Below are positions 21,332 to 29,947 of a stretch of 32,994 bases of DNA, piece after piece; the stretch's first letter is position 1; the number at the start of each line of letters is the position of its first letter. Origin of the DNA: an uncultured Bacteroides sp. GTDB lineage: Bacteria > Bacteroidota > Bacteroidia > Bacteroidales > Bacteroidaceae. The position numbers and the translations under genes are program-made. Under the pieces are notes generated by a model, which saw nothing but the letters and a program-made list of their open reading frames with translations, had not been told where the DNA came from and ran no database searches. The stretch covers positions 1 through 32,994 of the forward strand of contig NZ_CAJTSC010000036.1 of NCBI RefSeq assembly GCF_910578895.1. The letters are read 5' to 3'.

Positions 21332-23179
21332 TTAGTTTTTGATAATCTCCTCAAATGCTTGTACTAACTCGTTTACCAGGAAAGGCTGGCCTTTTACTTG
21401 GTTGAACTGATAGGGTACGAAGCCGTCTACTTTCATGCGCAGGTATCCGGCAAACTGTCCCATGTTCTGTTCCGCCACTACTACCTTCTTGTAGCGTTTC
21501 ATCACTTCCGCCGTGTTCTTGGGCAGCGGGTTGATGAACTTGAAGTGGGCGAGGGCTGCTTTCTTGCCGGTAGCGCGAAGCTCGTCCATAGCGGCATGCA
21601 AGTGACCGTAAGTACCGCCGAAGCCAACAATCAGCAGTTCGGCATCGTCTTTGTCGCCTTCCACTTCCACATCGGGCACTTCGATTTTGGCAATCTTTTC
21701 GGCACGCAGGCGGGTCATCAGGTCGTGGTTCTCAGGATCGGTGGAGATAGCACCTGTCTTATTGTCTTTCTCCAGTCCGCCGAGAATATGGGTGAACCCC
21801 TCCGTTCCGGGAACAGCCCAATAGCGGCTGCCGCTCTTTTCGTCACGTTGGTAGGGTGTCCATGAGCCTTGCATTTCGGGACGTACGTATGGCGGCACGA
21901 TAGTGGGATATTCGGCAAGTTTGGGCAGTTTCCATGCTGCCGAACCGTTGGCAACGAAAGCATCGGTGAGCAGTACGACGGGAGTCATGTGCTCCAAAGC
22001 TATTTTGGACGCCATATAGGCGCATTCAAAGCAATCTGTCGGCGAGGTGGCGGCAAGTACGGGCATGGGGCTTTCGCCGTTGCGTCCGAAGAGTACTTGC
22101 AGTAGGTCGGTCTGTTCGGATTTGGTGGGCAGACCTGTTGCCGGACCGCCGCGCTGTACATCGAGCACTACCAGCGGCAGCTCCATGATGACTGCCAGGT
22201 TCATGGCTTCCGACTTCAGGCAGATGCCTGGTCCGGAAGTGGAAGTAACGGCAAGTGCTCCTGCAAAGGAGGCTCCAACGGCAGAGGCGCAACCGGAAAT
22301 CTCGTCTTCGCACTGCACGGTCATTACGCCCAGTGACTTATGCTTGGAGAGTTCGTGCAGCACGTCGGTGGCGGGGGTAATGGGGTAAGAACCCAAATAA
22401 AGCTTTAAACCCGCTTTCTCGGCAGCGGCGATGAAACCGTATGCCGTAGCCTTGTTGCCCGTGATGTCCATATAGCGCCCGGGTGTCTTCACCTTACTTT
22501 CAATCTTGTAAGTGTGTGCGGCAGATGCGTGTGTGTTGTGTCCGTAGTCGTATCCGGCACGGATCACCTTGATGTTGGCTTCCGCTATCTCGGGCTTCTT
22601 GGCGAATTTCTCACGGATGAAGTCTTCGGCTATCGTCAGGTCACGGTTGAACAGCCAGCATACCAATCCCACAGCAAACATATTACGGCATTTCAACATG
22701 GATTTGTTGTCCATTCCCGTGTCGGCAAGGCAGTCTTTCACCATTTTGGAGATAGGAGCGGCGATGACATCCTGCTTGATGCCCATTTCTTCGATAGGAT
22801 TGTCCGTCTTGAAAGCAGCTTTCTCCAAATCCGATTGCTGGAACGCGTCCGTATCAATGATAATACATGCGGTAGATTTGGCAAACTTGTATTGTGTCTT
22901 TAGTGCGGCTGCATTCATTGCTACCAGCACATCGCATTTGTCACCGGGAGTATAGACTTTATTGGCGCCGATATGTACTTGGAAGCCGGACACGCCCGTC
23001 AACGAACCTTGCGGGGCACGGATGTCTGCCGGATAATCGGGAAATGTGCTGATGTCATTACCTACCGTAGCCGAAACTGTTGAAAAGATGTTGCCGGCGA
23101 GCTGCATACCGTCGCCGGAGTCTCCGGAGAAGCGGACTACCACTTGCTCCAGTTCTTTGACCATCATGTCGTTTGCCAT
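21332..23179 (-). CDS. 2-oxoacid:ferredoxin oxidoreductase, fused gamma-alpha subunit (KorA type)
   Basis: A 615-residue protein. Residues about 10-190 form the gamma domain (VVRFSGDSGDGMQLAGNIFS, DYPADIRAPQGSLTGVSGFQ), and about 225-610 the pyrimidine-binding alpha domain (LGSYPITPATDVLHELSKH, QCEDEISGCASAVGASFAGA, TSTSGPGICLKSEAMNLA). The catalytic glutamate region is in the CEDE stretch. It pairs with the beta subunit gene 14 nt downstream. The function is ferredoxin-linked 2-oxoacid oxidation in the anaerobic central metabolism. The start at MANDMMVKELEQVVVRFSGD fits the family; no clear -7 box was found in the AT-rich leader. Confidence 0.92.
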   Translation of the reverse strand: MANDMMVKELEQVVVRFSGDSGDGMQLAGNIFSTVSATVGNDISTFPDYPADIRAPQGSLTGVSGFQVHIGANKVYTPGDKCDVLVAMNAAALKTQYKFAKSTACIIIDTDAFQQSDLEKAAFKTDNPIEEMGIKQDVIAAPISKMVKDCLADTGMDNKSMLKCRNMFAVGLVCWLFNRDLTIAEDFIREKFAKKPEIAEANIKVIRAGYDYGHNTHASAAHTYKIESKVKTPGRYMDITGNKATAYGFIAAAEKAGLKLYLGSYPITPATDVLHELSKHKSLGVMTVQCEDEISGCASAVGASFAGALAVTSTSGPGICLKSEAMNLAVIMELPLVVLDVQRGGPATGLPTKSEQTDLLQVLFGRNGESPMPVLAATSPTDCFECAYMASKIALEHMTPVVLLTDAFVANGSAAWKLPKLAEYPTIVPPYVRPEMQGSWTPYQRDEKSGSRYWAVPGTEGFTHILGGLEKDNKTGAISTDPENHDLMTRLRAEKIAKIEVPDVEVEGDKDDAELLIVGFGGTYGHLHAAMDELRATGKKAALAHFKFINPLPKNTAEVMKRYKKVVVAEQNMGQFAGYLRMKVDGFVPYQFNQVKGQPFLVNELVQAFEEIIKN

Positions 23180-23297
23180 AACTTACGTATTACTATATGT
23201 TATATTAGAAAAGTTACATTATTGTTTTGTTGTCGGACAAATTTCGTAAAGTTAATCGGATTAACAAAACTTTTTTCGGAAAATCAACAGAATACAT

Positions 23298-23305
23298 TAT
23301 CTTTG
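23298..23305 (+). promoter_or_regulatory. Promoter of the tRNA-Arg gene
   Basis: TATCTTTG matches TAnnTTTG 41 nt before the tRNA 5' end. A T-rich -33 region (TTTTTTC at 23271-23277) lies 20 nt upstream. The precursor leader contains a CATTCTG/CAGAATG hairpin at 23312-23335. Confidence 0.6.
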
Positions 23306-23345
23306 TACCCGCATTCTGTTGCTATATGCAGAATGTATACAAAAA

Positions 23346-23417
23346 GGCTCTGTAGTTCAACGGATAGAATAGAAGTTTCCTAAACTTTAGATAGGGGTTC
23401 GATTCCCCTCGGAGCTA
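23346..23417 (+). tRNA. tRNA-Arg, anticodon CCU
   Basis: A 72-nt cloverleaf: acceptor GGCTCTG pairs with CGGAGCT (with G-U pairs), discriminator A; D-arm GTTC..GAAT; anticodon stem GAAGT/ACTTT with loop TTCCTAA giving anticodon CCT, which reads AGG; T-arm AGGGG-TTCGATT-CCCCT. The CCA end is not encoded (CGA follows). A terminator follows directly. Confidence 0.93.
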
Positions 23418-23419
23418 CG

Positions 23420-23454
23420 AAAGGAATGGCGGTTGTGTCCGGCATTCCTTTTTT
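23420..23454 (+). terminator. Terminator of the tRNA-Arg gene
   Basis: AAAGGAATG at 23420-23428 pairs with CATTCCTTT at 23443-23451, followed by a T6 run. Confidence 0.88.
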
Positions 23455-23472
23455 GTTTTCCCCTGCTTCCTT

Positions 23473-23513
23473 TATATTTTTCTTAGGATACGATAATGAA
23501 CTAATATCGTATC
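23473..23513 (+). promoter_or_regulatory. Promoter-like box and 9-bp dyad before the choloylglycine-hydrolase gene
   Basis: TATATTTT at 23473-23480 is one base from TAnnTTTG, and TTTG at 23452-23455 lies 17 nt before it. Right after the predicted start is the perfect dyad GATACGATA (23487-23495) / TATCGTATC (23505-23513) with a 9-nt spacer. This could be an operator or a 5'-terminal mRNA stem-loop; it lies 29 nt before the ATG. Confidence 0.45.
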
Positions 23514-23541
23514 ACGTTGTTTCCTGTATAAAAAGGGAATT

Positions 23542-24624
23542 ATGAAAAAAACTATTTTATTGATTATTTCGTTGGCACTTGCCGGTACATGGACGGTTTC
23601 GCTGCCTGCGGAGGCTTGTACGGGAATCACTTTGAAGAGTAAGGATGGAACTACGGTTGTGGCACGTACCATAGAGTGGGCGGGCAGCAATCTGAACAGC
23701 CGCTATGTGATTGTGCCGCGCGGATACGCTCAACGCTCCTTTACACCCGATGGTGGCATGAATGGCATGCGTTTTACGGCTCGTTATGGTTATGTCGGTT
23801 TTGCCGTGGAGCAGAAGGAGTTCATTGCCGAAGGGTTGAATGAAGCCGGACTTTCGGCAGGATTATTCTACTTTCCTAATTCCGGTGAATATCAGGAATA
23901 TGATATTGCCGAGAAGGACAGGAACATTGCAGACTTGCAGCTTGTATCGTTTATATTGGGTGAATGCAGTACGGTGGATGAGGTGAAGGCGAAAGTGGGT
24001 GAAGTACGTATCACGAATGTAGATCCTCGGGCTTCTACTGTCCACTGGCGCTTCATTGATGCTTCGGGACGGCAATTGGTGCTTGAGGTGGTTGGGGGAG
24101 TTCCCCGTTTTTATGAAAATAAATTGGGTGTGCTTACCAACTCTCCCGGCTTTGAGTGGCATCTGACAAATCTTAATAATTATGTCAATCTCTTTTCCGG
24201 CGGTGTTTCCGGACATCCGTTCGGCGATATAGTATTGGCTCCTTTGGGAGGTGGAAGCGGCTTGTTGGGGTTGCCCGGTGATTTTACACCGCCTTCGCGT
24301 TTTGTCCGCGCCGCTTTCTTCCAGACAACTGCTCCTCAACGTGCCACTGCTTTCGAAAGTATCTTGCAGTGTTTTCAGATTCTGAATAATTTCGATATCC
24401 CGATAGGTACCCAGTATGCCAACGGAGACGCGCCTGCCGATATTCCGAGTGCTACTCAGTGGACGGCTGCTACGGATATGGCACATCGGAAACTCTACTA
24501 CCGTACGATGTACAACAGTACTGTCCGAAGCATAGACTTGCGTGGGATAGACTTCTCTAAAGTGAAATATCAGGTGAAGCCGTTGGACACAGTAGAATCA
24601 CAGGTTATAGAGGTCTCTCTATGA
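23542..24624 (+). CDS. Choloylglycine hydrolase family protein (bile salt hydrolase / penicillin acylase-like)
   Basis: A 360-residue Ntn-hydrolase with a signal peptide ending in AEA before Cys26, so cleavage would expose Cys26 as the N-terminal nucleophile. Other active-site positions of the family are seen: Arg42 in VARTIEW, Asn100 in GLNEAGL, Asn200 in VLTNSPGF and Arg253/Arg256 in PPSRFVR. The position that is Asp in characterised bile salt hydrolases (R-x-x-D) is Glu45 here. Enzymes of this family split amide bonds of conjugated bile salts, penicillin V or acyl-homoserine lactones; substrate choice cannot be settled. The product is probably periplasmic. The gene is alone, between a tRNA and a convergent secDF. 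Confidence 0.85.
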   Translation: MKKTILLIISLALAGTWTVSLPAEACTGITLKSKDGTTVVARTIEWAGSNLNSRYVIVPRGYAQRSFTPDGGMNGMRFTARYGYVGFAVEQKEFIAEGLNEAGLSAGLFYFPNSGEYQEYDIAEKDRNIADLQLVSFILGECSTVDEVKAKVGEVRITNVDPRASTVHWRFIDASGRQLVLEVVGGVPRFYENKLGVLTNSPGFEWHLTNLNNYVNLFSGGVSGHPFGDIVLAPLGGGSGLLGLPGDFTPPSRFVRAAFFQTTAPQRATAFESILQCFQILNNFDIPIGTQYANGDAPADIPSATQWTAATDMAHRKLYYRTMYNSTVRSIDLRGIDFSKVKYQVKPLDTVESQVIEVSL

Positions 24625-24691
24625 TACCATAAAGGTCAACTCCACGTCCGTAAAGTTTAACATTACGAACGTGGAGTTGACCTTTATGGTA
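24625..24691. terminator. Perfect 23-bp hairpin between the hydrolase gene and secDF
   Basis: Arms at 24625-24647 and 24669-24691 (TACCATAAAGGTCAACTCC...) are fully complementary around a 21-nt loop that has its own CGTAA/TTACG stem. It starts at the base after the hydrolase stop codon and lies 19 nt from the secDF stop, serving as a bidirectional terminator. Confidence 0.75.
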
Positions 24692-24710
24692 TACCTTATA
24701 TGGTTAAGGC

Positions 24711-27700
24711 TTATTTTACTTCTTCAGCAGTTGCTTGTTCTGCATCTTTTTTGTTCTTCATCAGCGTGTAAGCGATAGGAGATGCAACGAACAGAGAAGA
24801 CAGCGTGCCGCATACAACACCCAAAATCATTGCGAATGCAAAGCTGCGGATAGAGTCACCACCGAGGATGAAGATACACAGCAATACAATCAATGTACTC
24901 AATGAGGTGTTGATGGTACGTGCCAAAGTCGTGTTCAGTGAGTCGTTGAACAGTGCTTTCTTGTTGCGTTTCGGATACAGGCCGAAGAATTCGCGTACAC
25001 GGTCGAAGATTACCACCTTGTCGTTGATTGAGTAACCGATAGCCGTCAGGATAGCACCGATAAACGTCTGGTCGATTTCCAAAGAGAACGGCAGAATACC
25101 CCAGAACATGGAATATGCACCCAAAATGACGATAGTGTCGCAGGCCAGTGCACATACGGAACCGATAGAGTATGCGATGTTACGGAAACGGAGCAAGATG
25201 TACAAACCGATGGCAATCAATGCCAATACAACAGACCAGATAGCCGATACCTTGATGTCGTCTGCGATACTCGGACCTACTTTCTGTGAACTGATGATAC
25301 TGCCACCCGTATGGTTCTCACGGTCGATGAAGGTTTCCAGCGTGATATTCTGGGTCAGCAACGGCTTCAGGGTTTCGTACAGATAAGCTTCGATTTCCGA
25401 GTCGATGTTGTTGCCTTCTTCTTCAATGCGGTAGTTGGTGCTGATACGTACGGTTTTGCCGTCTGCACCGATAGCGATAACGCTGACATTGGCGTCGCCG
25501 AACTTGCTGGCAATCAGTTCGCGTACTTGTTCGGGTTCTACTTTATTCTCGAACTGCACCTTGAAGTTGCGTCCACCGGTAAAGTCGATACTTTGGCTCA
25601 AACCGCGGATGCTGAGGAAAGCGATACAGATTACCACTGCGATGCCTGTCAGTCCCATCCAAACCTTGTTTCTGCCCATGAAGTCGAAGTGTACATTAGC
25701 CATCAGGTTCTTGGAAATGCCTGTGGAGAATGTCAGGTTCAGCAATTTGTCTTTGCTCATGAAGTGTTCGTAGAACAGACGTGTCATGAACACGGCAGTA
25801 AAGAATGAAATCAGGATACCGATAATCAATGTAGTGGCAAAGCCGCGGATAGGACCGGTACCGAAGTTAAACAGGATGATACCTGTAATGATAGATGTCA
25901 AGTTGGAGTCGAAGATTGCAGAGAAAGCATTGGCGTAACCGTCTGCAAGTGCTTTCTTGACACCCTTGCCTGCCCGCAACTCTTCTTTGGTGCGTTCGTA
26001 AATCAATACGTTGGCATCCACAGCCATACCGAGTGACAACACCATACCGGCGATACCGGACATGGTAAGCGCTGCCTGGAAGGATGAGAGAATACCCAAT
26101 GTGAAGAACAGGTTCAATACCAAAGCTCCGTTGGCAACCATGCCCGGAATGAAGCCGTACATGGAGCACATGTAAATCATCAGCAGGATTAATGCCACGA
26201 TGAATGACATCACACCGGCGTTAATGGAAGCTTGTCCCAAAGACGGGCCTACGATATCTTCCTGTACGATGTAGGCGGGAGCCGGCATCTTACCTGATTT
26301 CAATACGTTTGCCAAGTCTTTTGCCTGTTCCGGAGTGAAGTGACCGGTGATTTGTGAATTACCGCCGGTGATTTCCTGATTTACGTTAGGTGCGGAATAT
26401 ACATAATCGTCCAATACAATGGCGATTGCCTTGCCTACATTCTGCTTGGTGAGTTGTGCCCAACGGCGTGCACCATCCGTGTTCATAGACATGCTTACGG
26501 CAGGTTTGCCATAATGGTCGAATTCGTCTTTTGCATTTACCACTACATCACCTTCCAGCGGAGCGCGTCCGTTGCGTTCGGTAGACTTGATGGCATACAA
26601 TTCGAATGTCTGGGCTTTCGGATCGTATTCATAAGGAGAAACACCCCACTTCAAACGCAGGTCTTTCGGCATTTCTGCCTGAACTTCCGGCATAGAGAGG
26701 TACTTGTTGATATCGGCAGTGTCTTTGTAGTTTGCATAACCTACCACAGGACCTTGACCGCTGGGGTTGACTTGAAGAACTGCCAACAGCGGGTGCTCTT
26801 TCTTGATTTGTTCGAAATCGGCGGCTTGTGCTTTGCTTTCACCTTTCAGTGCTGCGGCAATGCTGTCGGTTACACTGGTAGCCTGTGCTACGGCAGGGGC
26901 TGCGGTTTCCGTACTGTCTACCACTTCTTCTGTTTTTTCCGTGGTTGCCAGTATGGTACGCAGTTTGGCGTCTGCCGATTGCAGGTAGGAAGCGACATCT
27001 TTCGCATTGTATGTTTCCCAAAATTCCAGGTTAGCCGAACCTTGTAACAATTTTCTTACACGTTCAGGCTCTTTGATACCCGGAAGTTCCACCATGATAC
27101 GTCCCATTTTGTCTTCCAGGCTCTGGATGTTGGGCTGAACCACACCGAAACGGTCGATACGGGTACGGAGTACGTTGAATGAGTTGTCAACGGCTGCCTT
27201 CACTTCTTCGCGTAATACTTTCTCGACTTCCGCATCGGAAGATTTTTGATTTACCTTGTCCTTTAATTGCTGGGTAGCAAACAGTTGTGCGAGTGAAGCA
27301 TCCGGAGCGATTTTGTGATACTCTTTGATGAACAACGTGATAACGTCGTCTTGGCTGGTGGTAGCCTGTTTGGCGGCAGTTGCCAATGCCTGGTTGAATG
27401 CTTCGTCCGGTTTGTTGTCCGCCAATGCTTTGATAACATCAGGCACCGACACTTCAAGGATGACGTTCATACCCCCCTTCAAGTCCAAACCTAAACTGAT
27501 TTCCATTTCACGACATTGTTTCAGCGTCCAATTGCCGAACCACACTTTCTCGTTTGACAGAGAGTCGAGGTAGTCTTGTTCTACTTTCACATCACCTTTT
27601 GCAAACTCTTTTGCCTTATTGGCATAGTGGCGAGTCACAAAAGAGAAGGAGAGATAGAACACACATACCAATGTGAGCAATATCGCAAAAACCCTTACAA

Positions 27701-27716
27701 ATCCTTTGTTTTGCAT
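24711..27716 (-). CDS. secDF: Protein translocase subunit SecDF (SecD-SecF fusion)
   Basis: A 1001-residue fused export motor that pulls secreted proteins across the inner membrane with the proton gradient. The SecD half has TM1 at about 8-26, the LGLDLKGGMNVILEV motif near 75, the periplasmic domain and a six-helix block including GMAVDANVLIYERTKEELR. The SecF half begins near 665, with the IDFTGGRNFKVQF motif, and later GYSINDKVVIFDRVRE and LSTLIVLLCIFILGGDSIRSF. An insert of about 70 residues rich in Thr/Ala/Glu, with TEKTEEVVDSTETAAPA, interrupts the first periplasmic domain. Fusion of SecD and SecF is usual for Bacteroidetes. A -7 box lies near the end of the M3 peptidase gene. Confidence 0.96.
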   Translation of the reverse strand: MQNKGFVRVFAILLTLVCVFYLSFSFVTRHYANKAKEFAKGDVKVEQDYLDSLSNEKVWFGNWTLKQCREMEISLGLDLKGGMNVILEVSVPDVIKALADNKPDEAFNQALATAAKQATTSQDDVITLFIKEYHKIAPDASLAQLFATQQLKDKVNQKSSDAEVEKVLREEVKAAVDNSFNVLRTRIDRFGVVQPNIQSLEDKMGRIMVELPGIKEPERVRKLLQGSANLEFWETYNAKDVASYLQSADAKLRTILATTEKTEEVVDSTETAAPAVAQATSVTDSIAAALKGESKAQAADFEQIKKEHPLLAVLQVNPSGQGPVVGYANYKDTADINKYLSMPEVQAEMPKDLRLKWGVSPYEYDPKAQTFELYAIKSTERNGRAPLEGDVVVNAKDEFDHYGKPAVSMSMNTDGARRWAQLTKQNVGKAIAIVLDDYVYSAPNVNQEITGGNSQITGHFTPEQAKDLANVLKSGKMPAPAYIVQEDIVGPSLGQASINAGVMSFIVALILLMIYMCSMYGFIPGMVANGALVLNLFFTLGILSSFQAALTMSGIAGMVLSLGMAVDANVLIYERTKEELRAGKGVKKALADGYANAFSAIFDSNLTSIITGIILFNFGTGPIRGFATTLIIGILISFFTAVFMTRLFYEHFMSKDKLLNLTFSTGISKNLMANVHFDFMGRNKVWMGLTGIAVVICIAFLSIRGLSQSIDFTGGRNFKVQFENKVEPEQVRELIASKFGDANVSVIAIGADGKTVRISTNYRIEEEGNNIDSEIEAYLYETLKPLLTQNITLETFIDRENHTGGSIISSQKVGPSIADDIKVSAIWSVVLALIAIGLYILLRFRNIAYSIGSVCALACDTIVILGAYSMFWGILPFSLEIDQTFIGAILTAIGYSINDKVVIFDRVREFFGLYPKRNKKALFNDSLNTTLARTINTSLSTLIVLLCIFILGGDSIRSFAFAMILGVVCGTLSSLFVASPIAYTLMKNKKDAEQATAEEVK

Positions 27717-27773
27717 GTTACTTTTAGTTTATTATGATTACTTTTTAATTGATTTCTATCGTATATAAGGCTG

Positions 27774-27781
27774 CAAATATA
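27774..27781 (-). promoter_or_regulatory. secDF: -7 promoter box of secDF
   Basis: The minus strand reads TATATTTG (TAnnTTTG), 58 nt before the start codon. It lies between the M3 peptidase stop (27800) and secDF. No clear -33 box. Confidence 0.45.
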
Positions 27782-27799
27782 GTTTTTTTTTCACAATTC

Positions 27800-29884
27800 T
27801 TACTTCATACCGCGATTTTTTAACATCGGCTCCAATTGAGGCTCTGCCCCTCTGAAATTCTTGTACAGGGTCATCGGGTCTTCACTGTCTCCTTTTTCCA
27901 AAACATTCCGGCGGAAAAGGTCGGCGGTTGTCTTGTCGAAAATGCCATGTTCCTTGAATGCTTCAAAAGCATCGTTGTCCAGTACGTTTGCCCACAGGTA
28001 GCTATAATAGCCTGCCGCATAACCTCCTATGATGTGGTTGAAGTAGGTGGTGCGGTAACGGGGAGCAATTTCGGAAATCAAGCCGAGTTTGTCCATCGCC
28101 TCTTTTTCGTAGGCCACCACGTCGATGTCTTTGGTGTCTGTCAGGTTGTGCAGGTTCATGTCGAGAATGGCGGCTGCGAGCAACTCGGTAGTCATAAAGC
28201 CCTGGTTGAATGTTTTCTGATTCAGTATCTTTTCGATGAGGTGGTCGGGGATGACTTCACCGGTTTGGTAATGTTTGGCGTACATTTTCAATACATCGGG
28301 TTCTGTAGCCCAATGTTCGTTGATTTGTGACGGGAGTTCTACGAAGTCGCGTGCCACATTAGTACCGGAGACACCGAGATAGTTGCATTTGGTCAACAAT
28401 CCGTGCAATCCGTGTCCGAATTCATGGAACAGGGTTTCCACTTCGTCCATCGTAAGCAGGGAAGGAGTATCGCCAACGGGTTTGGTGAAGCTGGCTACGT
28501 TGCATACCAGCGGTCGAATGTCGCCTTGCTGTTCGCGGTAGTTGCTCATCCATGCCCCGCCGCTCTTGCCGGGGCGTGGGAAGTAGTCTACGTAGAAGAT
28601 GCCAAGTTGCGATCCGTCTGCATCTTTTACTTCGAAAACCTCAACATCGGGATGATAAACGGGGATGTTGTTGAGTTTCGTGAGTGTGATGCCATAGAGC
28701 TTGTTGGCAACGGCAAAGGCTCCTTCGCGTACGTTTTCCAATTTGAAGTAGGGTTTGATTTGGTCTTCCTCAAGGTCGTATTTCTCTTTACGGAGTTTTT
28801 CAGTATAATACCACCAGTCCCAAGCTTCCAACTTTTCGCCTTTGCCTTCTTTATCCATCAGTTTTTGAAGTTCGGCGGCTTCTGTTTTGGCTTTGGGCAG
28901 GGCGTAATTCCACAGGTTGTTCAGAAACTCCATTACCGTGGTCGAATTCTTTGCCATGGTATTGTCCAGAACGAAGTTGGAATAACAGTCGAAACCCAAC
29001 AGGCGGGCTTTCTCCAGACGCAAGCTGACGATGTCGGCTATGATTTTCTTGTTATCGTTCTTGTCGTTGTTGTTGCCACGGTTGATGTAGGCTTTATATA
29101 TCTTTTCGCGCAACGGGCGGTTGGCGGAATATTGCAGGAAGGGAAGCCGGCTGGCATTGTGCAGCGTAAACAACCATTTGCCTTCCTGTCCGGCAGCTTT
29201 TGCTTCTTCGGCAGCGCTTTGGCAGAGCCATTCGGGAAGTCCGGCAAGGTCTTCCTGTTTCTCTACGAAAAGCATGAACTCGTTGTTCTCGTTCAGGATG
29301 TTGTTGCTGAAAGTGATGCCCAGTGTGGAGAGCTGTTTGTTCACTTCGCGCAGACGGTCTTGCTTCTCGGCGGAAAGATTGGCACCGGAACGTACAAAGT
29401 CTTTATACGTCTTGTCCAAAAGCCTTTGTTGCTCGGTTGTCAAGTTTAAAGAATCCTTCTGCTGATAAACGGCTTTTACTTTATTGAACAATTCCTGGTT
29501 GAGGGATATATTGTCTCCATGTTCGGACAGTACCGGAGCAAGCTTTATGGAGAGTTCATTCAGGGAATCATTGGTTTCGGCGTCCGTCATGTTGAAGAAG
29601 ATGGCACTAACCCGGTTGAGTATGGGCGAACTGTTGTCAAGAGCAACGATTACATTTTCAAAATCCGGTGCTTCGGCATTGTCGATAATGGCTTGGATAT
29701 TGGCATTTTGCTCTTCTATTCCTTTAAGGAACGCAGGCTCATAGTGTTCCAGCTTGATTTTATCGAAAGGTGGAACACCGTTAGGGGTTTGAAACTCGGT
29801 GAGGAACGGATTGCTTTCCGTTTGGGTAGCACAGGAGTACATCATACAACTTGCAGCTAAAATTAGAATACTTCTTTTAAACAT
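27800..29884 (-). CDS. M3 family metallopeptidase lipoprotein (peptidyl-dipeptidase Dcp-like)
   Basis: A 694-residue zinc peptidase. The N-terminus MFKRSILILAASCMMYSC has a lipobox-like end with Cys18, so it is probably a lipoprotein facing the periplasm. The zinc site HEFGH is at 487-491, with the third ligand expected in the following helical region. The long N-terminal helical part (about 20-250) forms the lid typical of thimet/Dcp enzymes, which process short peptides. This length and the C-terminal MTLYKNFRGAEPQLEPML match Dcp. It precedes secDF on the same strand, which has its own promoter-like box. Confidence 0.93.
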   Translation of the reverse strand: MFKRSILILAASCMMYSCATQTESNPFLTEFQTPNGVPPFDKIKLEHYEPAFLKGIEEQNANIQAIIDNAEAPDFENVIVALDNSSPILNRVSAIFFNMTDAETNDSLNELSIKLAPVLSEHGDNISLNQELFNKVKAVYQQKDSLNLTTEQQRLLDKTYKDFVRSGANLSAEKQDRLREVNKQLSTLGITFSNNILNENNEFMLFVEKQEDLAGLPEWLCQSAAEEAKAAGQEGKWLFTLHNASRLPFLQYSANRPLREKIYKAYINRGNNNDKNDNKKIIADIVSLRLEKARLLGFDCYSNFVLDNTMAKNSTTVMEFLNNLWNYALPKAKTEAAELQKLMDKEGKGEKLEAWDWWYYTEKLRKEKYDLEEDQIKPYFKLENVREGAFAVANKLYGITLTKLNNIPVYHPDVEVFEVKDADGSQLGIFYVDYFPRPGKSGGAWMSNYREQQGDIRPLVCNVASFTKPVGDTPSLLTMDEVETLFHEFGHGLHGLLTKCNYLGVSGTNVARDFVELPSQINEHWATEPDVLKMYAKHYQTGEVIPDHLIEKILNQKTFNQGFMTTELLAAAILDMNLHNLTDTKDIDVVAYEKEAMDKLGLISEIAPRYRTTYFNHIIGGYAAGYYSYLWANVLDNDAFEAFKEHGIFDKTTADLFRRNVLEKGDSEDPMTLYKNFRGAEPQLEPMLKNRGMK

Positions 29885-29947
29885 AAATCCAAAGTATTAG
29901 ATATTAGTAGTTTGTAAATAATTTCACTGTATAAACAGCAAGGAAAG

